DNA of 64,000 nt from Shewanella indica (GCF_002836975.1 NZ_NIJK01000029.1:248001-312000); one strand, 5' to 3'; shown: positions 1-11,462, numbered from the stretch's first letter. Numbers and translations: made by a program. Notes: a model not told the origin generated them from the letters alone.

Positions 1-1236
1 CATCTTCTGCGCCTGCTCTCGACCACTCACTTGAGCCTCTAGAGTGTAACTCTTGAGCAGCACAGGATTTTTCATTCCCAGGGTCAATGCCAGCCAGATA
101 ATCAGCAGCACCACTGCCACACTAAACACTCCGGCAGCGCCCATGATTTGATAGGCGCCACCACCGAGCAAACCGCCACAGAAGGCGCCGAGAAACTGAC
201 TGGTAGAATACACACCCATGGCCGAACCTTTGGCCCCCACGGGACAAAACTTGGCGATCAGGCTGGGCAGTGAGGCTTCCAAGTAATTAAAACCGGTAAA
301 AAAGGCCACTATGGCGACCGCCAACACCCAAAGACTATGGGAAAACAGCGCCATCGCCAGCAAAGATGCCAGCATGATCACCAAAGCAAACTGAAACATC
401 CCCTTGGTATTATTGCGCTTCACGCCAATGATGATCAGCGGCACCATCAAAAAGAAGGCGCCGACAAAGGCCGGGAAGTACAGCATCCAGTGCTTTTCTT
501 TAACAAGACCGGCATCGACCAAGTCCAGCGGCAATGCCACGAATACCGCCGTCAGCACCAAATGCAGAATAAAAATACCGGCATCGAGGCGAAATAGCTG
601 CGGATCTTTAAGCATATTTTTCAGCTTGCCCGGTTCCGCCATGGTATCGCCCTTGGGCGCATGAGCCACAGGGTTTGGCACCAACAACTGCACTATCAGC
701 ATTCCCAGCAACGCCAGGCCTGCCGTCAGGGCAAACAAGCCCGATAGCCCAAGATGCTGCGCCACCACAGGCCCCACCAACAGCGATAAAGCAAAGGAGA
801 AACCTATGCACATACCTATGATGGCCATCACCTTGGTGCGTTGTTCATCCCGGGTAAGATCCGCCGCCAATGCCAGCACGGCAGCGGCAATGGCGCCCAT
901 GCCCTGCAAGGCGCGGCCGGCGACAACGCCGTAGATACTGTCGGACATGGCAGCCAAAACACTGCCAAGAGCAAACACCAACAGGCCGCCGAGGATCACC
1001 GGCTTGCGGCCAATTCTGTCTGACAGTATCCCCATGGGGATCTGCAGTATCGCTTGAGTCAGACCATAGGCGCCGATGGCAATACCCACCCACAGAGGTG
1101 AGAAGCCTTTGAGATCTTGTCCATAGAGCGCGAAGACAGGCATGATCATAAACAAGCCCATCATGCGCAGCCCAAACACACTGGCTAATGAGAACGCGAC
1201 TTTTCTTTCAGTGCCGGAAAGTCCACCGTTGGCCAT
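1..1236 (-). CDS. MFS transporter, YajR-like (C-terminus off the window edge)
   Basis: 412 codons are visible, starting at the ATG on the minus strand at 1236 and running off the left edge without a stop. The product is a polytopic inner-membrane protein with about twelve hydrophobic segments. The major facilitator motif A (GILSDRIGRKPVI) lies in the loop after TM2. The length and the hydrophilic stretch starting just after the last membrane segment (SYTLEAQVSGREQ) fit YajR, whose family carries a C-terminal YAM domain; that domain would be outside the window. The substrate is not known; drug or proton-coupled efflux is inferred from the family only. It diverges from uvrA across a 221-bp gap. 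Confidence 0.85.
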   Translation of the reverse strand, partial: MANGGLSGTERKVAFSLASVFGLRMMGLFMIMPVFALYGQDLKGFSPLWVGIAIGAYGLTQAILQIPMGILSDRIGRKPVILGGLLVFALGSVLAAMSDSIYGVVAGRALQGMGAIAAAVLALAADLTRDEQRTKVMAIIGMCIGFSFALSLLVGPVVAQHLGLSGLFALTAGLALLGMLIVQLLVPNPVAHAPKGDTMAEPGKLKNMLKDPQLFRLDAGIFILHLVLTAVFVALPLDLVDAGLVKEKHWMLYFPAFVGAFFLMVPLIIIGVKRNNTKGMFQFALVIMLASLLAMALFSHSLWVLAVAIVAFFTGFNYLEASLPSLIAKFCPVGAKGSAMGVYSTSQFLGAFCGGLLGGGAYQIMGAAGVFSVAVVLLIIWLALTLGMKNPVLLKSYTLEAQVSGREQAQKM

Positions 1237-1321
1237 AGTTTTTGCCCTGGATTAAGAATTTTTTAAGGGAGCGCATGTTACCACGAAGGTTTTGAACAGC
1301 TCAAAGAGAAAAACCCAAGTC

Positions 1322-1372
1322 GCCCTCAGCCCTCGGCTGAGGGCTTGCTACTGACAGTATGGTGTCAGTAGC
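1322..1372. repeat. Two back-to-back perfect hairpins between the yajR-like gene and uvrA
   Basis: Two perfect 10-bp inverted repeats lie two bases apart. The first has arms 1322-1331 and 1335-1344 (GCCCTCAGCC/GGCTGAGGGC) with a 3-nt loop. The second has arms 1347-1356 and 1363-1372 (GCTACTGACA/TGTCAGTAGC) with a 6-nt loop. Neither is followed by a T-tract, so they are not standard intrinsic terminators. They sit in the shared divergent promoter region and may be operator or insulator structures. Confidence 0.5.
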
Positions 1373-1457
1373 ACAAATGCGTCGCCGCTATCGGCACAAG
1401 GCAAAATATGTGATACTTGTGCTCTTTTTCTCCAGTGATTAGCCAAAGTAGAGACTG

Positions 1458-4280
<2,823 letters not shown>

Positions 4281-4281
4281 G

Positions 4282-4638
4282 GTGACTGTGACAGGCAACA
4301 GACTACTGTTATTGGCCCTGGTTATCTTTATGGCGGGTTTATTGCTGGCGGCTTTTGACCCCTTGGTAGGCAACTGCAAACGCTATTTGGGTGAGGTGGT
4401 GCATTCCGGCCCGGACGGCACCACAGTCGCCCTGCCCGATGGCCGCACGGCGCTGGTGGAACCCAGTGCCCTGCCCCCGGCGACGCAGGTCACCATAGGC
4501 GCCAAGCGTCATTTGGTGTCGGGTATTGAGGTATTCAAGCTCAAGGGCAGAACAAAGGCAGATACGCCTTCGGCCAGCCGCGGCGGCAATACCCTACCGC
4601 CTAGCTATCAGGGCGGCGTGGCACAAGCCGCGAAATAA
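4282..4638 (+). CDS. Small membrane-anchored protein of unknown function
   Basis: 118 residues, starting at a GTG one base after the uvrA stop (a second in-frame GTG at 4288 is equally possible), so probably translationally coupled to uvrA. Residues 7-24 form a single hydrophobic segment (LLLLALVIFMAGLLLAAF) that could be a membrane anchor or signal sequence. The rest is a short hydrophilic domain with a proline-, glycine- and alanine-rich tail. I do not recognise a domain. The good ORF, its tight spacing and its direction support it as a real gene, but no function can be given. Confidence 0.6.
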   Translation: MTVTGNRLLLLALVIFMAGLLLAAFDPLVGNCKRYLGEVVHSGPDGTTVALPDGRTALVEPSALPPATQVTIGAKRHLVSGIEVFKLKGRTKADTPSASRGGNTLPPSYQGGVAQAAK

Positions 4639-4711
4639 GCAGGCAAACCTGTCTCGGGGAATGGTATAAACTGCAACATAGCTTGAGTTGATTACCCTTG
4701 CCGGAGGCAGG

Positions 4712-5743
4712 ATGCCGATGACACTCTCTATTCACCCGCAGCTGTGGGCACTCTCTATTCACCCGCCGCTGTGGGCACTCCTATTGATATTGCCTATGCT
4801 TGCTGCCGGTTGCAGCAGTTCGCCCGAACGCTGCGGCGCTGAGATTCAACTGAACTGGGCCGAGACAAAGCAGCTGCAACAGGATGTCGAAGTACTTGCC
4901 TCGCCCAGGCTGCAAGGTCGGCGCAGCGGCACCCAAGGCGCTGCGCTCAGCCGCGTGTATCTCACAGAGCGCTTTGAACAAATCGGCCTGCAACCGCTAT
5001 CTTCGGTATTTCCGCCCCTGGCCGAGACTCTGAGCGGCTTTCAACACTCATTCAACTATGTCGATGGCTTTGCTGACGCTCAGGGCATCAACCTGCAGGG
5101 CTGGCTGCCGGCAGCCCGGCCAACCACTGAGTGGCGCCTGCTGATTGCCCACTATGATCACCTGGGCGATCGCGGCCCGGGCTTTTATCCGGGGGCCGAC
5201 GACAATGCCTCTGGTGTGGCAGCCTTACTGGCCATAGCCCAGAGAGTCAAACAAGCGCCCGGTCGCTATAACCTGCTGTTTATTGCCAGTGACGCCGAAG
5301 AGCCGGGACTCTATGGCAGCAAGGCCTTGGTGAGCGCATTACAGCAAAGCGGTTTTGCCGAGCACATCTCGCTGGCGGTCAATCTGGACATGATAGGCAG
5401 GCCCGGGCTTCCCTATGCCATCTACCTCGAAGGCAGCCGCTATTTCCGCCACTATGATGACTTTAGCGCCTATCTGATGGCGGGCACAGGGTTGTGCATT
5501 CGCCCCAGTCATCCGCGCCCCATTGGCCGCAGCGTGCAGCGCAGCGACTGGCTCAGGGCCTCGGATCATTACCCTTTCCACCGGGCGGGGCTTCCCTGGC
5601 TCTACTTCGGTGTCCCTGCCCACGCCCAGTACCATACCCGTGATGACACGCCCGACAGACTGGATTATCCTTTTATCGGCGCCGTGGCCGAAGCAGCCGA
5701 TCTGCTGCTGCGACTGCCATCGGAACAGTTACAAAACCGATAG
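4712..5743 (+). CDS. M28-family zinc peptidase, predicted lipoprotein
   Basis: About 343 residues. The ATG at 4712 follows GGAGG at 4703-4707 with short spacing, and the ATG at 4718 is the alternative. The N-terminus has a hydrophobic segment ending in a lipobox (LAAGC), predicting export and lipidation. The catalytic domain shows the M28 di-zinc pattern: HYDH, then GADDN, then DAEE, then NLDMIGR and a late SDHYPF. This fits a periplasm-facing aminopeptidase of the M28 group. The signal region holds a tandem duplication described separately. It appears to be a single gene; the specific peptide substrate is unknown. Confidence 0.85.
   Translation: MPMTLSIHPQLWALSIHPPLWALLLILPMLAAGCSSSPERCGAEIQLNWAETKQLQQDVEVLASPRLQGRRSGTQGAALSRVYLTERFEQIGLQPLSSVFPPLAETLSGFQHSFNYVDGFADAQGINLQGWLPAARPTTEWRLLIAHYDHLGDRGPGFYPGADDNASGVAALLAIAQRVKQAPGRYNLLFIASDAEEPGLYGSKALVSALQQSGFAEHISLAVNLDMIGRPGLPYAIYLEGSRYFRHYDDFSAYLMAGTGLCIRPSHPRPIGRSVQRSDWLRASDHYPFHRAGLPWLYFGVPAHAQYHTRDDTPDRLDYPFIGAVAEAADLLLRLPSEQLQNR
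4722..4775 (+). repeat. In-frame 27-bp tandem duplication in a signal peptide
   Basis: Two adjacent 27-bp copies (4722-4748 and 4749-4775) differ at one base and encode LSIHPQLWA then LSIHPPLWA in the signal region of the M28 lipoprotein. A period of nine codons preserves the frame. It lengthens the region before the hydrophobic core by nine residues. Confidence 0.9.
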
Positions 5744-5790
5744 TTGGCCTACTATTTGCTTTAAATTTGCCATAAAAATACCTTTAATCG

Positions 5791-5819
5791 TAGAAAATAG
5801 CAGATTTCGCTGTTATAAT
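5791..5819 (+). promoter_or_regulatory. Candidate sigma-70 promoter of deaD
   Basis: A perfect -10 hexamer TATAAT lies at 5814-5819, with TAGAAA at 5791-5796 as a weak -35 and 17 bp between them. This predicts a leader of about 90 nt that contains a small hairpin (GCGTC/GACGC). DEAD-box cold-shock helicase genes often have long leaders; that link is inference here. Confidence 0.5.
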
Positions 5820-5912
5820 CTGGCGTTTTCGGTGCGGGAAATCGACACGGGGTTGATTTTCTGTCTGTGAAACTTTCTGCGTCATCCAGACGCGTCCACA
5901 AGGCTACAACCC

Positions 5913-7715
5913 ATGTCATCCAGTGAAAAAACTTTCCGAGAACTCGGCCTCTCCGAGGCGTTGCTGCGTGCTCTAGATGAGCTCGGCTACGAGAACCCGA
6001 CCCCAATTCAAGCCGCGAGTATCGCCCCCCTGATGGCGGGCCAGGATATTCTCGGCCAGGCACAGACAGGTACAGGTAAAACCGGTGCCTTCGCTCTGCC
6101 TCTGCTTAATGCAACAGATCATAACCTCAACGCACCGCAAATTCTGGTGCTGGCACCGACCCGCGAACTGGCGGTACAGGTAGCTGAAGCTTTCTCCAGC
6201 TATGCCAAATTCATGAAAGGTTTCCATGTACTGCCTATCTATGGCGGTCAAAGCATGCACCAACAACTGCAGGCGCTGCGTCGCGGTCCTCAGGTAGTCG
6301 TTGGTACACCAGGCCGGGTCATGGACCATATGCGCCGTGGCACCCTCAAGCTCGACAGCCTCAAGGCTCTGGTGCTTGATGAAGCCGATGAAATGCTGAA
6401 AATGGGCTTTATCGACGATATCGAGTGGATCTTGGATCATACTCCGGCCGAGCGTCAGCTGGCACTGTTCTCTGCCACTATGCCTGAGCAGATCAAGCGG
6501 GTTGCCAACAAGCACCTGAACAACCCTGCCACCATCAGCATTGCCGCCAGCCACACCACGGTAGACTCCATCGAGCAACGCTTTGTACAGGTGTCCCAGC
6601 ACAACAAGCTGGAAGCCCTGGTACGTGTGCTCGAAGTGGAAAACACCGAAGGTATCATCATTTTTGTGCGTACCCGTAACTCTTGTGTGGAACTGGCCGA
6701 GAAACTGGAAGCCCGCGGTTACGCCTCATCACCACTGCACGGTGATATGAACCAACAGGCCCGTGAGCGCGCCGTGGATCAACTCAAGTCCGGTAAGCTG
6801 GACATTTTGATTGCCACCGACGTTGCCGCCCGTGGTCTGGACGTTGAGCGTATCGGTCACGTGGTCAACTATGACATCCCTTACGATACCGAAGCCTATG
6901 TACACCGTATCGGTCGTACCGGCCGCGCCGGTCGTACCGGGATGGCGATTCTGTTTGTGACCCACAGAGAGATGCGCATGCTGCGCACCATTGAGCGTGC
7001 CACCAACAGTCGTATTTCCCCGATGAAGGTGCCAAGCCCTGAAACTGTGGCTGAGCGCCGTCTGTCTCGCCTTGGCGAACAGGTTGCTGCCACCATAGCC
7101 AACGAAGAGCTGGACTTTATGAAAGGCGCTGTGGCTCAGCTGTGTCAGCAGTTGGAAGTGGACACAGATATTCTGGCGGCCGCACTGCTGCAACAGGTAC
7201 AGCAAGAGCGTCCGCTGCAGTTGCCTCCGATCCAGGAGCGTCAGCGTGACAGCCGTGATGATCGCAGCTCACGCGACGATCGTGGCTCACGGGAAGATCG
7301 CGGTTCGCGTCGTCGCGACTCTCGTCCGGTTCCCGGCGATCTCGGCAAGGCCGAATCCCTGAAGGATAACCCGGATCTGCAGATGTGCCGTTACGTGCTG
7401 GATGTGGGTCGTGAGCACGGCGTGGGTGTGGGCAATATCGTAGGTGCCATCGCCAACGAAGCCAGTATCGACAGCCGTTACATAGGCCAGATCCAACTGT
7501 TTGACTCTCTGACTACAGTCGATCTGCCTGCCGGTATGCCTAAAGACGTACTGGCGCACCTGAAGAAAGTTCGGGTATGCGGCAAGCCTATCAATATCCG
7601 TGAAGCCGGTAGCCAGAGCTTCGAAGGTGAACAGCGTCCAGCTCGTCGCCCTCGCAAGCACTCAGGAGAGCGCCGTCCGGATCGTAAGCCCCGTCGTCGT
7701 GATGACCGCAGCTGA
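5913..7715 (+). CDS. deaD: DEAD-box ATP-dependent RNA helicase DeaD/CsdA
   Basis: 600 residues with the full helicase core: Q-motif (PTPIQ), motif I AQTGTGKT near residues 50-57, PTRELA, TPGR, DEAD near 156-159, SAT, TDVAARGLD and HRIGRTGRAGR. It continues with an Arg/Asp/Ser-rich low-complexity linker near 440-470, a DbpA-type RNA-binding domain near 480-560 and a basic tail. This order is that of DeaD (CsdA), which unwinds RNA in ribosome assembly and mRNA decay, mainly in the cold. The Shine-Dalgarno sequence is weak (AAGG). A strong hairpin terminator follows. Confidence 0.96.
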   Translation: MSSSEKTFRELGLSEALLRALDELGYENPTPIQAASIAPLMAGQDILGQAQTGTGKTGAFALPLLNATDHNLNAPQILVLAPTRELAVQVAEAFSSYAKFMKGFHVLPIYGGQSMHQQLQALRRGPQVVVGTPGRVMDHMRRGTLKLDSLKALVLDEADEMLKMGFIDDIEWILDHTPAERQLALFSATMPEQIKRVANKHLNNPATISIAASHTTVDSIEQRFVQVSQHNKLEALVRVLEVENTEGIIIFVRTRNSCVELAEKLEARGYASSPLHGDMNQQARERAVDQLKSGKLDILIATDVAARGLDVERIGHVVNYDIPYDTEAYVHRIGRTGRAGRTGMAILFVTHREMRMLRTIERATNSRISPMKVPSPETVAERRLSRLGEQVAATIANEELDFMKGAVAQLCQQLEVDTDILAAALLQQVQQERPLQLPPIQERQRDSRDDRSSRDDRGSREDRGSRRRDSRPVPGDLGKAESLKDNPDLQMCRYVLDVGREHGVGVGNIVGAIANEASIDSRYIGQIQLFDSLTTVDLPAGMPKDVLAHLKKVRVCGKPINIREAGSQSFEGEQRPARRPRKHSGERRPDRKPRRRDDRS

Positions 7716-7740
7716 TCCTGCGGATTAAATAGACTCGGTA

Positions 7741-7776
7741 AAAATGCCGCTCACTCATGGTGAGCGGCATTTTTCT
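7741..7776 (+). terminator. Rho-independent terminator after deaD, probably bidirectional
   Basis: An inverted repeat AATGCCGCTCAC/GTGAGCGGCATT with a short loop is followed by TTTTCTTT and preceded by A residues. It ends deaD on the plus strand and overlaps the 3' end of the convergent small gene on the minus strand. Confidence 0.85.
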
Positions 7777-7957
7777 TTATATTGATTAAGCAGTGCCGAC
7801 AGATACAACTGTGCTTGGGAATATCCCGCAGCGCCAGTTCCAGGTAACTGAAGTCGGCCTTCATGCACCAGCAAAGCGCAGGATCTGTCCCGGCCGCCAT
7901 GGCGCATTGGTTGGCTTGTTGGCATACAGGACAACGAGCGGCGGACTTTTCGGTCAT
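7751..7957 (-). CDS. Small cysteine-rich CWC-family protein
   Basis: 68 residues with eight cysteines, including CPVCQQANQCAMAAG and the tripeptide CWC, which match the cysteine-rich CWC family. The cysteine pairs suggest metal binding, probably zinc; no function is established. Its ATG overlaps the stop of the upstream GFA-family gene by four bases (ATGA), so the two form an operon. The terminator of deaD overlaps its 3' end. Confidence 0.75.
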   Translation of the reverse strand: MTEKSAARCPVCQQANQCAMAAGTDPALCWCMKADFSYLELALRDIPKHSCICRHCLINIKKNAAHHE

Positions 7958-8334
7958 GAAGCCTCCCTGTCAGCAGGATGATTGATGCCGTCCATCACGG
8001 GAGCATCCTTGAAAGCAAAGGGATCCAACTCGTCAATGCACCCCAGATTAACGCCATACTCCTGTGGATTCGAGCGCCTTTGATGATGAGTATAGATACC
8101 GCAGCGACTACAGAAATAATGTTTGGCGGTATGGGTATTGAACTGATAACAGCTGGTGAGCTCTGCGCCGCTCACCAGCTTGAGATTAGCCAAGGATACA
8201 GAGGCTACCGGCGCACCACGGCGGCGACACATGGAGCAATCACAACGGCGAACATTGTTCACTCCTTCGGGAAAAGTGAGCGCCAACTGAACCCCGCCAC
8301 AATGGCAACGGGCAATATAGTGAGTCTGAGTCAT
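7954..8334 (-). CDS. GFA/CENP-V-type zinc protein
   Basis: 126 residues from the ATG at 8334. A longer reading frame upstream lacks supporting features, and the family N-terminus begins here (THYIARCHCGGVQ). Cysteine motifs CHCGG, CDCSMC and CSRCGIYTHH match the glutathione-dependent formaldehyde-activating enzyme (Gfa) fold, which binds zinc. Many members do not use formaldehyde, so the substrate is open. It is co-transcribed with the CWC protein through a 4-bp overlap. Confidence 0.85.
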   Translation of the reverse strand: MTQTHYIARCHCGGVQLALTFPEGVNNVRRCDCSMCRRRGAPVASVSLANLKLVSGAELTSCYQFNTHTAKHYFCSRCGIYTHHQRRSNPQEYGVNLGCIDELDPFAFKDAPVMDGINHPADREAS

Positions 8335-8377
8335 GACAATCCTTGTAATCCTGATTGAACGGGCAAGCTTAATTAGA

Positions 8378-8600
8378 GAAGGTGCGAACAAGTCCCATGT
8401 GTGCTCTGCGTCGGCTTATGGGCCTGGATGCAAGGCGTGGTTCGCAGCAAATGGTCATAGTCCTTTGCAAGAAGCACAACACAGCAGGCAGATCTGTAAT
8501 CTGGGCTTTCACAGTAAAACGGCATACGGCCTATTTCATCTTGCCCCAAGGTACACTGCTTGCCAATAGACAGAAGCTGAACTGCCAAGCCAAAGAAAGT
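8378..8600 (+). repeat. Interspersed MITE-like element, degenerate copy
   Basis: This noncoding stretch begins with GAAGGTGCGAACAAGTCCC and continues as a near copy of the element at 30155-30419 read on the opposite strand. Identity is high to about 8530 and then fades. The far terminal repeat is no longer recognisable, so the right edge is approximate. Short open frames inside it are not genes. It carries no transposase. Confidence 0.7.
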
Positions 8601-9106
8601 AATCACCCTGACAAAGAGTAAGCATTTCCCCCGATATTGCTGCAGCCAATAGCCAAGACTCCCCATCATAATGGAGCAAACTGCGACCCACATCTGCTGC
8701 GCCCCCTGCTTAAGCCAATGCCGAATTTCAACCCCAGGAGTCGGTGATAAGGCGCAGCGACCACCGCCTCAGTATAACGCTAAGCATAGTAACCCAGGGA
8801 CTTTCCGCCCCTATCACAGCGAGGATTTGTCATCAGCGCTAGAGAGTTGCCAACGAGTGTTTCTGATCGCGAACAAAGAGCCTGTCACCATACAGCAACA
8901 ACCAATCTCATTGATTAGCTGAGTTTTTCATTTAATTTTAAGGAAGCATTTTTCAGTTATAACCCTATGGATCCCATGCCACAAAATAGGTAGACTGGCC
9001 CCCGGTTTACCTCCTTGGAAACAAACCAAGGGATATGATTTGGGGGCGTAAATCGGTTGCTTGAGTAGCCAGTACGCGCTCTCCTCAACTTATAGAGAAG
9101 GAAATA
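8601..9106. other. Intergenic region with one leader hairpin
   Basis: No credible gene is seen over about 500 bases. A short hairpin (TCCTTGG/CCAAGGGA, 9013-9034) lies some 75 bases before the gene at 9107, flanked by related GC-rich tracts, and could belong to a structured leader. Promoter elements could not be assigned with confidence. Confidence 0.4.
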
Positions 9107-9502
9107 ATGGGTTTACAAGAAAAACAATGGAAGCGCTCTATCGAAGAGCAGTATGTGGTTGAGTTCAAACAGGACATGAAGAGCATTCTGGATGCCGACC
9201 TGGACGTAACCTTTGACTGGGACAGTTTCGACAGCGCCAAAGAGATCATGTACGTGCCCACCTATGCACTGGATCGTGTCAAATCCGCGTTTAAAGAACT
9301 CGCCAACGACCAGGATGCCAAGGAAGAGATTGTTGCGCAGATCAAGACTCTGCATATCAAGAACATCAACGACAATGCCGAAGAAGCCAAGAATATGCGT
9401 ATCGGCGATGGCGTTTTCGCTCTCGAAGTCGGTTTCGGCGGCAACCACGCCTGTGTCTTTAACGACACAGCTATCCGCCAGTACCTGGAAAACAACCTCT
9501 GA
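9107..9502 (+). CDS. Conserved hypothetical cytoplasmic protein
   Basis: 131 residues, acidic, with no signal peptide or membrane segment. It has a good Shine-Dalgarno (GAAGGAAAT) before the ATG at 9107 and its own terminator. The N-terminal half is helical in character, and the C-terminus contains a Gly/Phe-rich strand (ALEVGFGGNHACVF). I do not recognise the family. Codon use and the surrounding signals make it a real monocistronic gene. Confidence 0.75.
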   Translation: MGLQEKQWKRSIEEQYVVEFKQDMKSILDADLDVTFDWDSFDSAKEIMYVPTYALDRVKSAFKELANDQDAKEEIVAQIKTLHIKNINDNAEEAKNMRIGDGVFALEVGFGGNHACVFNDTAIRQYLENNL

Positions 9503-9557
9503 TCATCCGAGCAGAGCGTGATACCTGGGCTCATCTCCGTTTGAGCCCATCAGTATC

Positions 9558-9592
9558 CAAGGCCGGTCCTCCCCTGAGATCGGCCTTTTACT
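9558..9592 (+). terminator. Rho-independent terminator
   Basis: The stem AAGGCCG/CGGCCTT (9559-9565 and 9581-9587) with a following T-rich run ends the gene at 9107-9502. Confidence 0.75.
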
Positions 9593-9671
9593 TTTTAATG
9601 GCTTCAGTCAGTCAATTACCTCCCCCGGGCCAAAACCACAGAGTCAAGTTCCCAACACTGTACTACCAAAT

Positions 9672-9697
9672 AAAAAAGCGCGCCTACTATGGCGCGC
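9672..9697 (-). terminator. Rho-independent terminator of tsdBA
   Basis: On the minus strand, GGCGCGC then GCGCGCC is followed by six T residues, just downstream of the tsdA stop codon. Confidence 0.85.
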
Positions 9698-9719
9698 CGA
9701 ATAGATTAAGGCTATTGCC

Positions 9720-10772
9720 TTACGACTTCTTGGGGAAAATGGGATAAGCCTCTTTGCCCAGCAAGGTACCCTTTACCTCTTTACCGTAGTAACCGGCATG
9801 CTTGTGATACTTGCCTTGGGTTTCCTCGAGCTTTCCTTTGAAGCGGGGATCCTGAGGACGTTCATGGGAGTTGATATAGGCGGCTACATCCCAAGCTTGT
9901 TGAGTGGTCAGCTGCATACTCTTGCCCAGTGGCATATTCTCGTGGATAAAGAAGGCAGCCGTGTTGACCCTATGCATTCCGGCGCCCCAGTTAAAACTCT
10001 GCGGTCCCCAAAGCGGTGGCAAGGCATACACACCGGCTATCGCTTGCCCCTGACCATCGGCGCCATGACACGCCTGACAATGGGCCTGATAAACCTGCTC
10101 ACCGCGGGCCGGATCATAAGCCAATTCAGGTTTGGGTATTGAAGGATAACCCCGGCCCGGCAGATTGGCGCGTTGATCTACCGTCAACTGCTGCTTAATG
10201 GCTTCAGGGATGGGGAAGTCTTCCCGTTTGCCGCCCTTGATAAGCTCGGCATCGGCCAGTTCAGGCACTTCGCCTTTGACACCGTATTGATCCATCAAGC
10301 CACCTACCCCAAGCCAATAGGCATAGGCAGACAGGGCCACCAATTCAGGGCTGCCGCTCTCTGGCGCCTTGCCATTCATTGAATAGGTAAAACAGCCCTG
10401 AATACGCTCTTCGAAGCTGTTGACCTTATCGTTCTTCTTTCGATAGGCAGGATAAGCGAAATAAGCGCCCCAGATAGGAGAAGCGTTGGGCTTACGACCG
10501 GCATCCATATGGCAATTGACGCAGTTCAACTCATTGCCGACGTATTTGTCGCGCAGTTGCTGAGTATTGACGAACAACTGATAGCCCTTGCGCACCTTAT
10601 CACCAAAGGCACCGGCCGGAATCGCATCCAACGGTCTGGGGATCAGATATTCCTGCCCTTGTACCTTAGGTGATGATGGCAGTTGCGCCTGGCGATCGGG
10701 CAGATTCTCGGCCTGGGCCTGAGCTGTCATTGCGGCCACAGCACCCATGATAAACAGAGTAGATTTTTTCAT
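9720..10772 (-). CDS. tsdA: Thiosulfate dehydrogenase / tetrathionate reductase, diheme TsdA
   Basis: 350 residues with a signal peptide (cleavage near residue 21). There are two c-type heme sites, CVNCH at 84-88 and CQACH at 232-236. Cys127 in RIQGCFTYSMNGK is the position of the unusual cysteine heme ligand of TsdA, and Met280 in MPLG is a plausible ligand of the second heme. TsdA couples two thiosulfates to tetrathionate, or runs in reverse, in the periplasm. It lies ten bases after the diheme cytochrome gene, as in known tsdBA operons. Reaction direction cannot be read from sequence. Confidence 0.85.
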   Translation of the reverse strand: MKKSTLFIMGAVAAMTAQAQAENLPDRQAQLPSSPKVQGQEYLIPRPLDAIPAGAFGDKVRKGYQLFVNTQQLRDKYVGNELNCVNCHMDAGRKPNASPIWGAYFAYPAYRKKNDKVNSFEERIQGCFTYSMNGKAPESGSPELVALSAYAYWLGVGGLMDQYGVKGEVPELADAELIKGGKREDFPIPEAIKQQLTVDQRANLPGRGYPSIPKPELAYDPARGEQVYQAHCQACHGADGQGQAIAGVYALPPLWGPQSFNWGAGMHRVNTAAFFIHENMPLGKSMQLTTQQAWDVAAYINSHERPQDPRFKGKLEETQGKYHKHAGYYGKEVKGTLLGKEAYPIFPKKS

Positions 10773-10781
10773 GCTGCGTCC

Positions 10782-11399
10782 TTACTTGAGGTTGGCAAAA
10801 TAGCTGGCAATAGCATCGATTTCGGCGCTGTTGAGCTGTTTGGCAACATGCTCCATCATGCCATCGACATCGCCTTTACGGCTGCCATCCTGCCAGGCTT
10901 GCAGTTGAGTCTTGATATAACTGGCTTGCTGACCGGCAAGCCTGGGGAAAGTGCCGCCACCCAGGCCGGAAGGGCCATGACAAGTCACACAGGCGGGTAG
11001 GTTCCGGGTCCAGTCGCCCTGGTACACCAGTTTTTCGGTCGGATCGGCAAATACCACCTGCTCACCTCTGAGCTGGGGTTTGACTTCAGCGACGCTCTGG
11101 GCCGCGAAGTAATCCGCCACCTGGCCGATAACCTCATCCCCTTGCAGGGTCATGGCCATGGGCATCATGGTAGCGTTTTGGCGGGTTCCAGCCTGAAACA
11201 GCTTGATCTGTTGTTGAATATATTGGCTGGAAAGTCCGGCGAGTCTTGGGCCCAATGGCTCTACGCCCTGTCCCTGAGGGCCGTGGCAACTGCCACAAAG
11301 CGCGGCCTGCGGTGGCATAGCCGGCTCTGCTGCCATAGCGGTTCCTATGGACTGAGCCAACAGCAGCAGGCCACCTGCGGCGAGCGTGATTGATTTCAT
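10782..11399 (-). CDS. tsdB: Diheme c4-type cytochrome, TsdB electron partner
   Basis: 205 residues: a signal peptide ending near AMA (residue 23), then two homologous cytochrome c domains with heme motifs CGSCH at 35-39 and CVTCH at 137-141, the cytochrome c4 layout. A strong GGGGGAT Shine-Dalgarno precedes the ATG. It is first in the operon with tsdA, so it most likely passes electrons to or from TsdA. A generic c4 role in respiration is the alternative. Confidence 0.8.
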   Translation of the reverse strand: MKSITLAAGGLLLLAQSIGTAMAAEPAMPPQAALCGSCHGPQGQGVEPLGPRLAGLSSQYIQQQIKLFQAGTRQNATMMPMAMTLQGDEVIGQVADYFAAQSVAEVKPQLRGEQVVFADPTEKLVYQGDWTRNLPACVTCHGPSGLGGGTFPRLAGQQASYIKTQLQAWQDGSRKGDVDGMMEHVAKQLNSAEIDAIASYFANLK

Positions 11400-11462
11400 C
11401 TGTTATCCCCCATAATGAGTAAGTGCTATAGCATAGATCCAAATCACATATATGAGAAGTTT

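Noticed and set aside
1347..1372. LexA-like palindrome TACTG...CAGTA upstream of uvrA
   Set aside because: The arms are separated by 12 bases instead of the 10 of a LexA site, so an SOS box cannot be claimed.
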